DNA from: Rhodococcus sovatensis
GTDB lineage: Bacteria > Actinomycetota > Actinomycetes > Mycobacteriales > Mycobacteriaceae
Direction of reading: 5' to 3'
DNA length: 64,000 nt
Assembly: GCF_037327425.1 (NCBI RefSeq)
Contig: NZ_CP147846.1
Location: 3,844,001 to 3,908,000, forward strand
Of this stretch, positions 56,194 through 64,000 are shown piece by piece. The notes under the pieces are model-generated. The model ran no database searches. It was not told where the DNA came from and worked only from the letters and a program-made list of their open reading frames with translations. Position numbers and translations under genes: made by a program. Each line of letters begins with the position of its first letter. Positions within the stretch are counted from its first letter, which is position 1.

Positions 56194-56946
56194 CTACTTC
56201 CAGCGAGCAAGCAGCGTGGCTGCTTCCCCAGCGAGCGCGCCCTGGAACAGCGGCCCGAAGCTGATGCGGCCCACTCCCAGCGACGCGAAGTGCGCCAGAT
56301 CGCCGTCGACGGGGTTGGCAATCGCATTGATGGGCAACGGGAGCTCCTCGGCGAGACGCGTGTAGTCCGCATCGTTGTGGAAGCCGACGGGGTAGAGCGA
56401 GTCGGCTCCTGCGTCGGCCGCAAGCTTCATGCGTGCGATTGCGCGGTCGACGCGGTCGCTCTCGTCGCCGACCTGCTTGACGAACAGGTCGGTCCGCGCA
56501 TTGATGACCACGTGCACGTCGGTCGCGTCGGATGCTGCACGCAGCGCGCCGACGAAATCGGCGTGCTCCTGCGCCTCACGGAGCCGGCCACCTTCGCTGT
56601 GGACCGTGTCCTCGATGTTGAGACCGACAGCGCCCGCCGAAATCAAGCCCTCGATGAGCCGCTCGGGATCTTCGCCGTAGCCCGACTCGATGTCCACGGA
56701 CAGCGGAACGTCGACGGCGGAGCTGATCTGCGAGATACGAGCCAGCAGTTCGTCGAAAGTGATGCCCTCGTTGTCCGGCTTTCCGATCGAATCGGAGACA
56801 GGGTGGCTACCCACGGTGAGCGCAGCGAAGCCTGCCGAGACAGCAAGGTTGGCCGACCACGCGTCCCACACGGTGGGGAGCACGACGGGGGTACCCGGCT
56901 TGTGCAGTTCGAGGAGGGTTGTGGCCTTCTGGGACAAGCTCGTCAT
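56194..56946 (-). CDS. Isocitrate lyase/PEP mutase-family enzyme
   Basis: 250 residues with the (beta/alpha)8 fold of this superfamily: PTVWDAWSANLAVSAGFAAL, GSHPVSDSIG, VDIESGYG (metal-binding Asp-Glu) and GLNIEDTVHSEGG. It lacks the KKCGH motif of isocitrate lyase, so a C-C lyase on another 2-oxo or hydroxy acid, or oxaloacetate decarboxylase-type activity, is more likely. The last block SFGPLFQGALAGEA is typical of the small actinobacterial members. A 30-bp perfect palindrome lies 18 bp upstream of its start. Confidence 0.85.
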   Translation of the reverse strand: MTSLSQKATTLLELHKPGTPVVLPTVWDAWSANLAVSAGFAALTVGSHPVSDSIGKPDNEGITFDELLARISQISSAVDVPLSVDIESGYGEDPERLIEGLISAGAVGLNIEDTVHSEGGRLREAQEHADFVGALRAASDATDVHVVINARTDLFVKQVGDESDRVDRAIARMKLAADAGADSLYPVGFHNDADYTRLAEELPLPINAIANPVDGDLAHFASLGVGRISFGPLFQGALAGEAATLLARWK

Positions 56947-56964
56947 TGAGGTTCCTTAGCGGTC

Positions 56965-56994
56965 GAATGCGGAGAACGTACGTTCTCCGCATTC
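56965..56994. promoter_or_regulatory. 30-bp perfect palindrome upstream of the PEP-mutase-like gene
   Basis: GAATGCGGAGAACGT followed directly by its reverse complement, no mismatch and no spacer. The core GAAC-GTAC-GTTC resembles a LexA box but the flanks (A/T) differ from the CGAAC...GTTCG consensus. It could instead be a TetR/MarR operator, or the end hairpin of the upstream NUDIX gene. Confidence 0.7.
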
Positions 56995-57020
56995 CAACCT
57001 ACCTGAGCCGCGCGCTACCT

Positions 57021-57431
57021 TCAATCGATCAGATCGAGTTCCTTCATCCGATCGAAAACCATCAACGACCCCGGAGCGACGAACGGCATCGCCGCATACT
57101 CGTCGCGCGTGAAGAAGCGAATCTCGGCGATCTCACTGGTAGGCGTAGGTTCCGACGTCAAATTCGCAAGAAAGCAATGAAGCTCCAGCGGAGTTCCCGA
57201 CGGATGACCCCACGCCTCGGACTCGAACATTCCGAGGAACTGAACACCGACCACATCGGCATCGAGTTCCTCGCGAATCTCCCGATGCAATGCCTCCTCG
57301 GGGGTCTCGCCAGGGTCGATCTTGCCGCCCGCCATATAGAACGCCGCTTTCCCGACCGAGCGGGCCTGAAGCATCCGACGGTCCCGGACGAACGCCAAAC
57401 CCGCAGTGCGAATCTGGTTCTTCCCGTTCAT
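57021..57431 (-). CDS. NUDIX hydrolase
   Basis: 136 residues. The NUDIX box G-x5-E-x7-RE-x-x-EE is intact (GKIDPGETPEEALHREIREE, then LDADV). Such enzymes hydrolyse a nucleoside diphosphate linked to another group. The substrate cannot be told. The ATG at 57431 is used because residues before it, up to 57713, have no family character and are the shadow of the VOC gene. The 30-bp palindrome separates it from the next gene. Confidence 0.85.
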   Translation of the reverse strand: MNGKNQIRTAGLAFVRDRRMLQARSVGKAAFYMAGGKIDPGETPEEALHREIREELDADVVGVQFLGMFESEAWGHPSGTPLELHCFLANLTSEPTPTSEIAEIRFFTRDEYAAMPFVAPGSLMVFDRMKELDLID

Positions 57432-57457
57432 TCCGTAATTCCACTCACGCCCCAAAT

Positions 57458-57862
57458 TTATCGCGGAATCAGCGGTTTCTCCCCGCGCACCTTCATCTGC
57501 TGAACCGCCCACGTGTTGCCGTCGGGATCGGCGAAGCCGAAGAGAGTCCCCCCGTCCCGTTCGTCGAACACAGTGATCTCCTCGCACTCCACTCCTCGGC
57601 CTACCAACTCCTCGCGCGCGGCATAGGCGTCGGCGACCACGAGCTGCAGCCCCTTGAGCGAACCGGGCGTCATCTGTTGCTGCGCCGGCAGCGTGCCGAC
57701 GACGATGGAACAACCCGATCCGCGAGGAGTCAGCTGCGCGACTGTCATGAACTCGTTGACGGTCTTGTGGTCGAGGTCGAATCCGATACGGTCGCGATAG
57801 AACTCGATGGACCTGTCCAGATCCGTGACCGGGACCATCACTACTTCCAGCGTCCAGTCCAT
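57458..57862 (-). CDS. VOC-family (glyoxalase/bleomycin-resistance) protein
   Basis: 134 residues, paired beta-alpha-beta modules: MVPVTDLDRSIEFYRDRIGF and LVVADAYAAREELVGRGV with the end FGFADPDGNTWAVQQ. It belongs to the glyoxalase/dioxygenase-like superfamily, function unspecific. It lies 4 bp after the SRPBCC gene and before NUDIX, probably in one transcript with the ArsR-type regulator. Confidence 0.85.
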   Translation of the reverse strand: MDWTLEVVMVPVTDLDRSIEFYRDRIGFDLDHKTVNEFMTVAQLTPRGSGCSIVVGTLPAQQQMTPGSLKGLQLVVADAYAAREELVGRGVECEEITVFDERDGGTLFGFADPDGNTWAVQQMKVRGEKPLIPR

Positions 57863-57866
57863 GCCC

Positions 57867-58340
57867 TCAGCCCTTCAAGATGACGTCGAGTCGCTCGTAC
57901 CCCTCGGACACACCCTTTTCCATTCCGCTCTGCGCCATGCCGTCCCGCGACTCGAGCGACGGATATGCACTGTGTATGTCCAGCCGAGTGCGGCCGTCAC
58001 CGAGGTCGACGAATGTCAGCGCCTCGATACTCACGACGTCCGGGTACCCCTCGAACTCGAAAGTCTGGATCGCGAACTCGTTTTCGCGCACCACATGGAA
58101 AACACCGTTGAAGGCGTAGCGGTTTCCCTCTGGATCGATGTGCACGTACCTGTATCTGCCACCGGTACTGAAGTCGTAGCTCTCGATCTCCATGTCGTAG
58201 CCGTTGGGGCCGAGCCACTGCTTGACGAGCTCGGGTTCCTTGTGGGCGCGAAACAAGGCGTCGACGGGTGCGTCGAACTCACGAGAGATGGCAATGAACG
58301 GCATCCCGTCGGGGAGGCTGATCGTAAGAGGATTACTCAT
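57867..58340 (-). CDS. SRPBCC (AHSA1-type) protein paired with ArsR regulator
   Basis: 157 residues with the AHSA1 domain: FIAISREFDAPVDALFRAHK, LVKQWLGPNG, GGRYRYVHIDPEG and a C-terminal helix (GYERLDVIL). Genes of this kind are typically encoded with an ArsR-family regulator, as here: the start overlaps that gene's stop (58337-58340, ATGA). The ligand is unknown. Confidence 0.88.
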   Translation of the reverse strand: MSNPLTISLPDGMPFIAISREFDAPVDALFRAHKEPELVKQWLGPNGYDMEIESYDFSTGGRYRYVHIDPEGNRYAFNGVFHVVRENEFAIQTFEFEGYPDVVSIEALTFVDLGDGRTRLDIHSAYPSLESRDGMAQSGMEKGVSEGYERLDVILKG

Positions 58341-58690
58341 CGTTTTCGCTCCTTCGTTGTGGACAGCAGTGCGTCGAGCTTCCTGAACTGCTGTTCGTGG
58401 ATGATGCGATACCTGTCGATCCACTCGGTCAGCTCCTCGAGCCGCGCGGAATCGAGATGGACCGGCCGACGCTGAGCGTCGCGTGACCTCGTCACCAAGC
58501 CCGCGTTCTCGAGGACCTGAATGTGACGTGAAATGGCTTGCTTGCTGATCTCGAACGGTTCGGCGAGGTCGTTCACCGTGCGCGGGCCGCGACTGAGACG
58601 AGCGACGAGTGCCCGACGAACTGGATCGGCGAGTGCCATGAAGCCTTCGTCGAGCCGGTCACTGTTCGACTCCGACTCCCGCATAGTCAA
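58337..58690 (-). CDS. ArsR-family winged-helix regulator
   Basis: 117 residues. The HTH reads ALADPVRRALVARLSRGPRT, then DLAEPFEISKQAISRHIQVL and LVTRSRDAQRRPVHLD. There are no cysteine pairs for metal binding, so it is the type that accompanies AHSA1 proteins, not a metal sensor. An ATG two codons on (58684) is an alternative start. It heads an operon with the SRPBCC, VOC and possibly NUDIX genes, and probably represses it. Confidence 0.88.
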   Translation of the reverse strand: MTMRESESNSDRLDEGFMALADPVRRALVARLSRGPRTVNDLAEPFEISKQAISRHIQVLENAGLVTRSRDAQRRPVHLDSARLEELTEWIDRYRIIHEQQFRKLDALLSTTKERKR

Positions 58691-58815
58691 CTATCTCCTT
58701 TATCAACCATTTCGTTGATTACGATAGACCGCCGAGTCGCACCCGTCAACGGCAGCCGTGCCCGATTCACGCCGAATGCGGGGCATCCACCACGCAAAGT
58801 AGGATGGACACAACT

Positions 58816-58821
58816 TATACT
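58816..58821 (+). promoter_or_regulatory. Likely -10 element (TATACT) of the mrp operon
   Basis: TATACT in an AT-richer spot; no good -35 is visible. If used, the upstream ATG at 58804 cannot be the start, and the leader is about 110 nt long. Confidence 0.45.
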
Positions 58822-58893
58822 CGCCGGCCGAGCACACGGCCCGTGAGCATACCTACCGTTTTGTTCGACTACTCAACGCCGCCCAACGACCAC

Positions 58894-58919
58894 CGTGGCA
58901 GTCCGCAAGGACTGCCACG
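58894..58919 (+). promoter_or_regulatory. Leader hairpin with GCAA tetraloop upstream of mrpA
   Basis: CGTGGCAGTCC-GCAA-GGACTGCCACG, an 11-bp perfect stem capped by a GNRA tetraloop, 10 bp before the Shine-Dalgarno run (58930-58936). It lacks a T-run. It could be part of a cis-regulatory RNA or a transcript stabiliser. Confidence 0.65.
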
Positions 58920-58941
58920 ACCCAGAGACGACGGAGTACTT

Positions 58942-61785
58942 TTGCTCGCTATCCTGATTGCGCACCTGGCCGCGGCCTTGTGCGCACCACTTTTGGTCCG
59001 CTGGTGGGGCCGCAACGCTTTCTTTCCACTCGCTCTAGTTCCGCTTGTCAGTCTCGTCTGGGTGTTCGCGAACTGGAACACCGAGCAGACAGTCGACATC
59101 GAGTGGGTCCCCGGCCTGTCGATGAACTTCGACATGCGGTTCGATTCGCTCGCCGCGATCATGTCGCTGCTCGTCCTCGGAATCGGCGCGCTGATCCTGG
59201 TCTACTGCGCACGATACTTCGAGGACGACGAGCCACGGCTCGGCATCTTCGCCGCCGAGATGGTGGCGTTCTCGGGCGCAATGTTCGGCCTCATCACCAG
59301 TGACAACATGCTGGTGCTGTACATCTTCTGGGAGATCACGACAGTCCTGTCCTTCCTCCTCGTCGGCCACTACGCGGAACGCGCCTCCTCCCGCCGCGCC
59401 GCTACGCAGGCGCTTCTCGTCACAACAGCCGGCGGCTTGGCGATGCTGGTCGGCATCATCATCCTCGGTCAGGTGGCAGGCAGCTACAACCTGTCCGACG
59501 TCATTGCCGACGCCCCGTCGGGCTGGCTTCCCGGCGTCGCGATAGTGCTGATCCTCATCGGCGCGCTGTCGAAGTCCGCGATCATCCCCCTGCACTTCTG
59601 GCTCCCTGGCGCCATGGCCGCACCGACTCCGGTCAGCGGCTACCTGCACGCGGCGGCGATGGTGAAGGCCGGCATCTACCTGGTCGCAAGGTTGGCGCCT
59701 GGGTTCGCCGACTCCGGCCCATGGCGAGCCACGATCATCACCCTCGGCCTGCTGTCGATGATCGTCGCCGGCTGGCGCGCACTACGCGCGTTCGACCTGA
59801 AGCTGATCCTTGCATTCGGCACCGTCAGCCAGCTCGGCTTCCTGATGGTCCTCGTGGGAATCGGCACGGAGAAGGCCATGCTCGCGGGGCTGACGATGAT
59901 CATCGCCCACGCGATGTTCAAAGCTGCGCTCTTCATGGTGGTCGGCATCATCGACCATACGACGGGCACCCGTGACATTCGCAAGCTTGCCCACCTCGGC
60001 AAGAAAGCGCCGATACTCGCAGGCGTCGCCGCATTGGCCGCGGCAAGTATGGCGGGCCTACCTCCCTTCCTCGGGTTCGTCGGAAAGGAGACCGCGCTGT
60101 CCGCGGTGATCGGCACCCCGGCCCTGAACCCGACTGTCAGTGCTGTAGTCGTCACGGGAATGGTGCTCGGTTCGATTCTGACGGTCACGTACAGCATCCG
60201 TTTCGTGTGGGGCGCGTTCGGACGCAAGCAGCTCAAGCGTCCGAGCCCAGCAGTCAAGAGCATGCACGCGCCGGCGGCGCTCTTCATCGCTGCTCCCGCG
60301 TTTCTCGCTGTACTGGGCGCGGTGGCGGGGGTCTTCTCGCCCGTCGTCGACAAGATCGTCAGCCCGTACGCGCGCACGGTGGATTCGTACGGGCAGTCGC
60401 CGTACCACCTCTCGCTGTGGCACGGCTTCAACCTCCCGCTCGGTCTGACGGTCATCGTCGTCACCGGTGGTGTTGCCCTGTTCGTCGCGCACCGGATGGT
60501 CAACCGACTCAAGTTCGAGCACCCGGCACTCGGCAACGCCGACCGTGTCTACGACGCGGTCCTCAGAGGTATGGACACCATCTCCATTCGGCTCACCGGC
60601 ACGACACAGCGCGGTTCACTACCGTTGACCCAGGGAACGATCCTGTTGACGCTGGTGCTGCTGCCGATGGCAGTGCTCGCGGTCGGATTCGAGCCGGGTC
60701 TGGACTTCGTCCTGTTCGATACCCCGCTCCAGATCGTGATCTCGCTCGTCATGATCTCCGGCGCCCTCGGTGCCACCGTCATGCGCAACCGTCTCGCCAG
60801 CGTCATTCTCGTCGGATTGACGGGGTACGGCTGCGGCGTCATCTTCGCGGTACACGGCGCACCCGACCTGGCGCTCACTCAGTTCCTCGTCGAAACCCTG
60901 ACCCTCGTCGTCTTCGTGCTGGTCCTGCGGAAGCTGCCCGCCGAGGTCGACGACCGAGGGTCCGCCGGATCACGACTCCCCCGCGCCGCATTGGCAGTCG
61001 CCGTCGGCGCGACGATCACAATTCTCGGCGCGTACGCAATGAACGCCCGCAACAGCGTCCCGATCTCGCTCCAACTACCCGACGCCGCCTACCTGCTGGG
61101 CGACGGAAGGAACATCGTCAACGTTCTACTCGTCGATATCCGTGCATGGGACACCATGGGCGAGATCTCGGTTCTGCTCGTGGCAGCGACCGGCGTCGCG
61201 AGCCTCGTGTTCCGGAACCGCCGGTTCGGCAGCGCTCCGCGGGTCGCCGACGCCCCCAACACCGGCAACGACCACGGCGCCGGATCGGACACGACGTGGC
61301 TGCTCGGCGGCGACCTCATCGATCCGCGGCACCGCTCGCTCGTTCTCGAAGTCACCACCCGGCTGATCTTTCCGACCATCATGGTGCTGTCGGTGTACTT
61401 CTTCTTCTCCGGACACAATGCGCCCGGCGGCGGATTCGCCGGTGGCCTGACGGCCGGGCTCGCACTCGTGCTGCGGTATCTGGCCGGTGGTCGGTACGAA
61501 CTCGGCGAGACAGTCCCGATCGACGCAGGCAAGATCCTCGGACTCGGACTGGTGCTCGCGGTCGGCACCGCGATCGCCTCGATGTTCCTCGGAGCCCCCG
61601 CGTTGTCCTCGGCGACATTCGAAGTGACACTGCCCCTTCTCGGTGACATCAAACTCGTCACCGCACTGTTCTTCGATCTCGGTGTCTATCTCATCGTGGT
61701 CGGTCTCGTCCTCGACGTTCTCCGAAGCCTCGGCGCCCGTCTCGATACACAGGTGGAAATGCAGCGCCAGGAGAACGTCCGATGA
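58942..61785 (+). CDS. mrpA: Mrp Na+/H+ antiporter subunit A (MnhA with MnhB-like C-terminus)
   Basis: Largest subunit of the multi-protein sodium/proton antiporter related to complex I. From the TTG at 58942 it has 947 residues. The N-terminal two-thirds is NuoL-like (DSLAAIMSLLVLGIGALIL, LYIFWEITTVLSFLLVG, AIIPLHFWLPGAMAAPTPVS, YLHAAAMVKAGIYLVA, with the membrane Glu/Lys residues of the family). The last about 200 residues match MrpB (LIFPTIMVLSVYFFFSGHNA, PGGGFAGGLTAGLALVLRY), which explains why no separate mrpB follows. The TTG start is chosen because ACGACGGAG lies just upstream and a hairpin leader precedes; an ATG at 58804 lies upstream of the likely -10. It overlaps mrpC by 4 bp. Confidence 0.93.
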   Translation: MLAILIAHLAAALCAPLLVRWWGRNAFFPLALVPLVSLVWVFANWNTEQTVDIEWVPGLSMNFDMRFDSLAAIMSLLVLGIGALILVYCARYFEDDEPRLGIFAAEMVAFSGAMFGLITSDNMLVLYIFWEITTVLSFLLVGHYAERASSRRAATQALLVTTAGGLAMLVGIIILGQVAGSYNLSDVIADAPSGWLPGVAIVLILIGALSKSAIIPLHFWLPGAMAAPTPVSGYLHAAAMVKAGIYLVARLAPGFADSGPWRATIITLGLLSMIVAGWRALRAFDLKLILAFGTVSQLGFLMVLVGIGTEKAMLAGLTMIIAHAMFKAALFMVVGIIDHTTGTRDIRKLAHLGKKAPILAGVAALAAASMAGLPPFLGFVGKETALSAVIGTPALNPTVSAVVVTGMVLGSILTVTYSIRFVWGAFGRKQLKRPSPAVKSMHAPAALFIAAPAFLAVLGAVAGVFSPVVDKIVSPYARTVDSYGQSPYHLSLWHGFNLPLGLTVIVVTGGVALFVAHRMVNRLKFEHPALGNADRVYDAVLRGMDTISIRLTGTTQRGSLPLTQGTILLTLVLLPMAVLAVGFEPGLDFVLFDTPLQIVISLVMISGALGATVMRNRLASVILVGLTGYGCGVIFAVHGAPDLALTQFLVETLTLVVFVLVLRKLPAEVDDRGSAGSRLPRAALAVAVGATITILGAYAMNARNSVPISLQLPDAAYLLGDGRNIVNVLLVDIRAWDTMGEISVLLVAATGVASLVFRNRRFGSAPRVADAPNTGNDHGAGSDTTWLLGGDLIDPRHRSLVLEVTTRLIFPTIMVLSVYFFFSGHNAPGGGFAGGLTAGLALVLRYLAGGRYELGETVPIDAGKILGLGLVLAVGTAIASMFLGAPALSSATFEVTLPLLGDIKLVTALFFDLGVYLIVVGLVLDVLRSLGARLDTQVEMQRQENVR

Positions 61786-62417
61786 CCGCGAATCTCGGAA
61801 TGCTGATCGTGGCCGGGGCTCTCGCCGCGTGCGGCGTCTACCTCCTACTCGAGCGTTCCATAACCAAGATGCTGTTGGGCCTGCTGCTGTTCGGCAACGG
61901 CGTCAACATCCTGATCCTCACCGCCGGCGGACCTCCGGGGAACCCACCGATCGTCGGCAGGAACACCTCCATCCACGAGTCCATGGCAGATCCCTTGGCG
62001 CAGGCGGTAATTCTCACCGCCATCGTCATCACCATGGGTATCGCGGCGTTCGTACTCGCGCTGGCGTACCGCTCGTTCACGCTCAACACCAAGGACGACG
62101 TCGAGAACGACCCGGAGGACACGAAGGTCTCCAAGCGTCGATCCATGGCCGAGGCCCCCGACCGCGACCGCTCGGACGACCCGGTCACCGGCGAGCCGAG
62201 CTTCGGCGGCGACGCGTTCGACTCTCGCGGCAACCCCATCCCGATCGAGGAATTGAAGAACATCGAAGATCTCGAATGCTACGAGGATCTGCACGAAGGA
62301 GACTTCGACGATGACGACGAGGAACCCGAGATGCGCGGTCTCGACGGCATCGACAGTGCGCTGAAAGACACCAGCGCAAGAGAAGACAACACCGGCTCGA
62401 AGGGAGACGAAAAATGA
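61782..62417 (+). CDS. mrpC: Mrp antiporter subunit C with acidic tail
   Basis: Membrane subunit related to NuoK. The first about 105 residues have the three helices and motifs of the family (GVYLLLERSITKMLLGLLLF, GNGVNILILTAGG, DPLAQAVILTAIVITMGIAA). Residues about 106-211 are a hydrophilic extension unusually rich in Asp/Glu (EGDFDDDDEEPEMR), facing the cytoplasm. Ordinary MrpC proteins end soon after the third helix. It overlaps both neighbours by 4 bp (61782-61785 with mrpA and 62414-62417 with mrpD). Confidence 0.92.
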   Translation: MTANLGMLIVAGALAACGVYLLLERSITKMLLGLLLFGNGVNILILTAGGPPGNPPIVGRNTSIHESMADPLAQAVILTAIVITMGIAAFVLALAYRSFTLNTKDDVENDPEDTKVSKRRSMAEAPDRDRSDDPVTGEPSFGGDAFDSRGNPIPIEELKNIEDLECYEDLHEGDFDDDDEEPEMRGLDGIDSALKDTSAREDNTGSKGDEK

Positions 62418-64000
62418 CCGTCTCCACAGGCGCAATCGACGTCCTCACGCCGCTACCGGTTCTGATCCCACTGTTCGCGGCAGCTCTCACGCTCGTCGCG
62501 GGTCGGCGTCCTCGGGTTCAGCGATTCATTACCGTCGTGGCACTCGTTGCCGTCGTTGCGGTGTCCGGAGCCCTGCTCTACCTGGCAGATCGCGACGGCA
62601 CGTCCGCGCTGCAGGTCGGCGGATGGGACTCCCCCATCGGAATCTCACTCGTCGTGGATCGACTCGCTGCGATGATGCTGGTCATCAGCTCGATCGTGCT
62701 GCTCGCCGTCATGATCTACTCGATCGGGCAGGGCATTCGCGACGGCAGTGAGAACCAGCCTGTGTCCATCTTCTTGCCCACCTATCTCGCACTGACCGCG
62801 GGCATCTGCAACGCGTTTCTCGCCGGCGACCTGTTCAATCTGTTCGTCGGCTTCGAAGTACTGCTCGCGGCATCGTTCGTTCTGCTCACCCTCGGTGCCA
62901 GCGCGGACCGAGTGCGCGCAGGTGTCTCGTACGTCATGGTGTCGATGGTGTCCTCGCTGATCTTCTTGGTCGGCATCGCCCTGGTATACGGCGCCACCCG
63001 GACGCTGAACCTGGCGCACATCGCGGTGCGGATGGACGACATCCCGTCGGGTACGAGAACCGCGATCTTCGCCGTCCTGCTGGTTGCGTTCGGCATCAAA
63101 GCTGCGGTGTTCCCTCTGTCGACGTGGCTGCCCGACTCCTACCCGACCGCACCGGCACCTGTCACCGCGGTATTCGCCGGGTTGCTGACGAAAGTCGGTG
63201 TGTACGCCATCATTCGCGCGCACACTCTGCTGTTCCCCGACGGATCACTCGACAACGTTCTGATGGTGTGCGGGCTGCTCACGATGCTCGTCGGCATCTT
63301 CGGTTCCATCGCACAGAGCGACATCAAACGACTCTTGTCGTTCACCCTCGTCAGCCACATCGGCTACATGGTGTTCGGCGTCGCACTGTCGACGCAGTCG
63401 GGATTGTCCGGCGCCATCTATTACGTAGCGCACCACATCATCGTGCAGACGACGCTCTTCCTCGTTGTGGGTCTGATCGAGCGTCAGGCAGGATCATCGT
63501 CACTGCGGCGACTCGGTGGCCTCGCTGCCGCAAGTCCCGTGGTCGCCATCCTGTTCCTGGTCCCTGCACTGAATCTCGGTGGTATTCCGCCGTTCTCCGG
63601 ATTCATCGGCAAGGTTGCTCTTCTGCAGGCCGGTAGTGCACAGGGCAGCGTGTTGGCGTGGATTCTCGTTGCAGGCGGAACTGTCACCAGCCTCCTGACG
63701 CTGTACGTCGTAGCCCGCGTCTGGACCAAGGCATTCTGGCGGGCTCGCGCCGACGCACCCGAGGGCGACCTGGCGGACAACAGCCCTTCTGCTCTCATCG
63801 ACGATTCCAGCGACATCCAGCTCGCCGACCGCGAGGACGTCGGCCGCATTCCGGCCTTCATGCTCATCCCGACCGCAGGGCTCGTTATCGTAGGACTGGC
63901 GCTGACGGTATTCGCTGGTCGGATCATCGACATCAGCGACCGGGCAGCTGTCGACCTGCGTGACCGGTCGGTCTACATCGACGCGGTCCGAGGCGCGGAG
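62414..64000 (+). CDS. mrpD: Mrp antiporter subunit D (MnhD), 3' end outside the window
   Basis: NuoN/NuoM-like antiporter subunit, read from the ATG at 62414 (MTVSTGAIDVLTPLPVLIPL) without a stop to the window end, 529 codons. Characteristic stretches are DRLAAMMLVISSIVLLAVMI, FLAGDLFNLFVGFEVLLAAS with the conserved membrane Glu, FGIKAAVFPLSTWLPDSYPT with the conserved Lys, and SDIKRLLSFTLVSHIGYMVF. Family members have about 500 residues, so it should end soon beyond the edge. The remaining mrpE-G genes are expected downstream. Confidence 0.94.
   Translation, partial: MTVSTGAIDVLTPLPVLIPLFAAALTLVAGRRPRVQRFITVVALVAVVAVSGALLYLADRDGTSALQVGGWDSPIGISLVVDRLAAMMLVISSIVLLAVMIYSIGQGIRDGSENQPVSIFLPTYLALTAGICNAFLAGDLFNLFVGFEVLLAASFVLLTLGASADRVRAGVSYVMVSMVSSLIFLVGIALVYGATRTLNLAHIAVRMDDIPSGTRTAIFAVLLVAFGIKAAVFPLSTWLPDSYPTAPAPVTAVFAGLLTKVGVYAIIRAHTLLFPDGSLDNVLMVCGLLTMLVGIFGSIAQSDIKRLLSFTLVSHIGYMVFGVALSTQSGLSGAIYYVAHHIIVQTTLFLVVGLIERQAGSSSLRRLGGLAAASPVVAILFLVPALNLGGIPPFSGFIGKVALLQAGSAQGSVLAWILVAGGTVTSLLTLYVVARVWTKAFWRARADAPEGDLADNSPSALIDDSSDIQLADREDVGRIPAFMLIPTAGLVIVGLALTVFAGRIIDISDRAAVDLRDRSVYIDAVRGAE

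Noticed and set aside
56965..56994. Call of the palindrome as a definite LexA box.
   Set aside because: Only the GAAC-N4-GTTC core agrees; flanking bases differ from the actinobacterial consensus.
58804..58941. Start of mrpA at the ATG at 58804.
   Set aside because: It would lie upstream of the likely -10 box and adds 46 hydrophilic residues foreign to the family; the TTG at 58942 has a ribosome-binding site.

Overview
The window is high-GC actinobacterial DNA, most likely Rhodococcus or a close relative (Mycobacteriales). Evidence: a groEL2-type chaperonin with tandem HrcA/CIRCE operators, the psd-pssA-Cdc48-like ATPase cluster arranged as in mycobacteria, a BetP-like carrier, an Mrp antiporter operon and frequent GTG/TTG starts. 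No rRNA or tRNA gene was seen.

Left edge (1-2655): the remains of an amino-acid (asparagine-type) permease with a large internal deletion, directly downstream of aspartate ammonia-lyase (aspA), and a divergent FadR-type regulator.

Centre-left (2914-25705): one very large type I-E CRISPR array. Stepping along its 61-bp period gives about 315 repeats (7 + 48 + 260) and a similar number of spacers, mostly 32 nt. It is read leftwards (minus strand), with the leader at about 25.7 kb next to cas2 and the decayed trailer end at about 2.9 kb. Two mobile elements split it: a decayed IS21-like element (3348-5882) that removed part of a repeat, and an IS5-like element (8843-9828) inserted in a spacer with a TA duplication. 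One repeat at 14.9 kb carries a 28-nt insert resembling an IS21 terminal repeat.

Cas operon (25757-34616, minus strand): cas3-cas8e-cse2-cas7e-cas5e-cas6e-cas1-cas2, tightly packed with start/stop overlaps, a complete interference and adaptation set. Upstream of cas3 (34799-34879) lie two degenerate repeat-like sequences separated by 20 nt, in the crRNA orientation. They resemble the CreA/CreR-type mini-arrays known from other CRISPR loci, or else the remains of a second array. This is the most interesting unexplained element.

Right half (35054-64000): chromosomal genes. In order: a stand-alone LigD-type primase-polymerase, an ABM-domain protein, groEL2, an amino-acid permease, a soluble Ser/Thr kinase, a BCCT transporter, HxlR/DoxX divergent pair, DJ-1/PfpI, GPP34 and DUF1801 proteins, an operon coding for a receiver-flavoprotein fusion, a cNMP-domain histidine kinase and a UBP-type zinc finger, a DUF1206 membrane protein, a DUF559 protein between 26-bp direct repeats, SRPBCC and GlsB/YeaQ-type proteins, psd-pssA-AAA ATPase, a PEP-mutase-like enzyme behind a 30-bp perfect palindrome, NUDIX, VOC, an ArsR-SRPBCC pair, and the mrpA-mrpC-mrpD start of an Mrp antiporter operon that runs off the window.

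All family calls come from reading motifs. No database search was run, and spacer targets are unknown.
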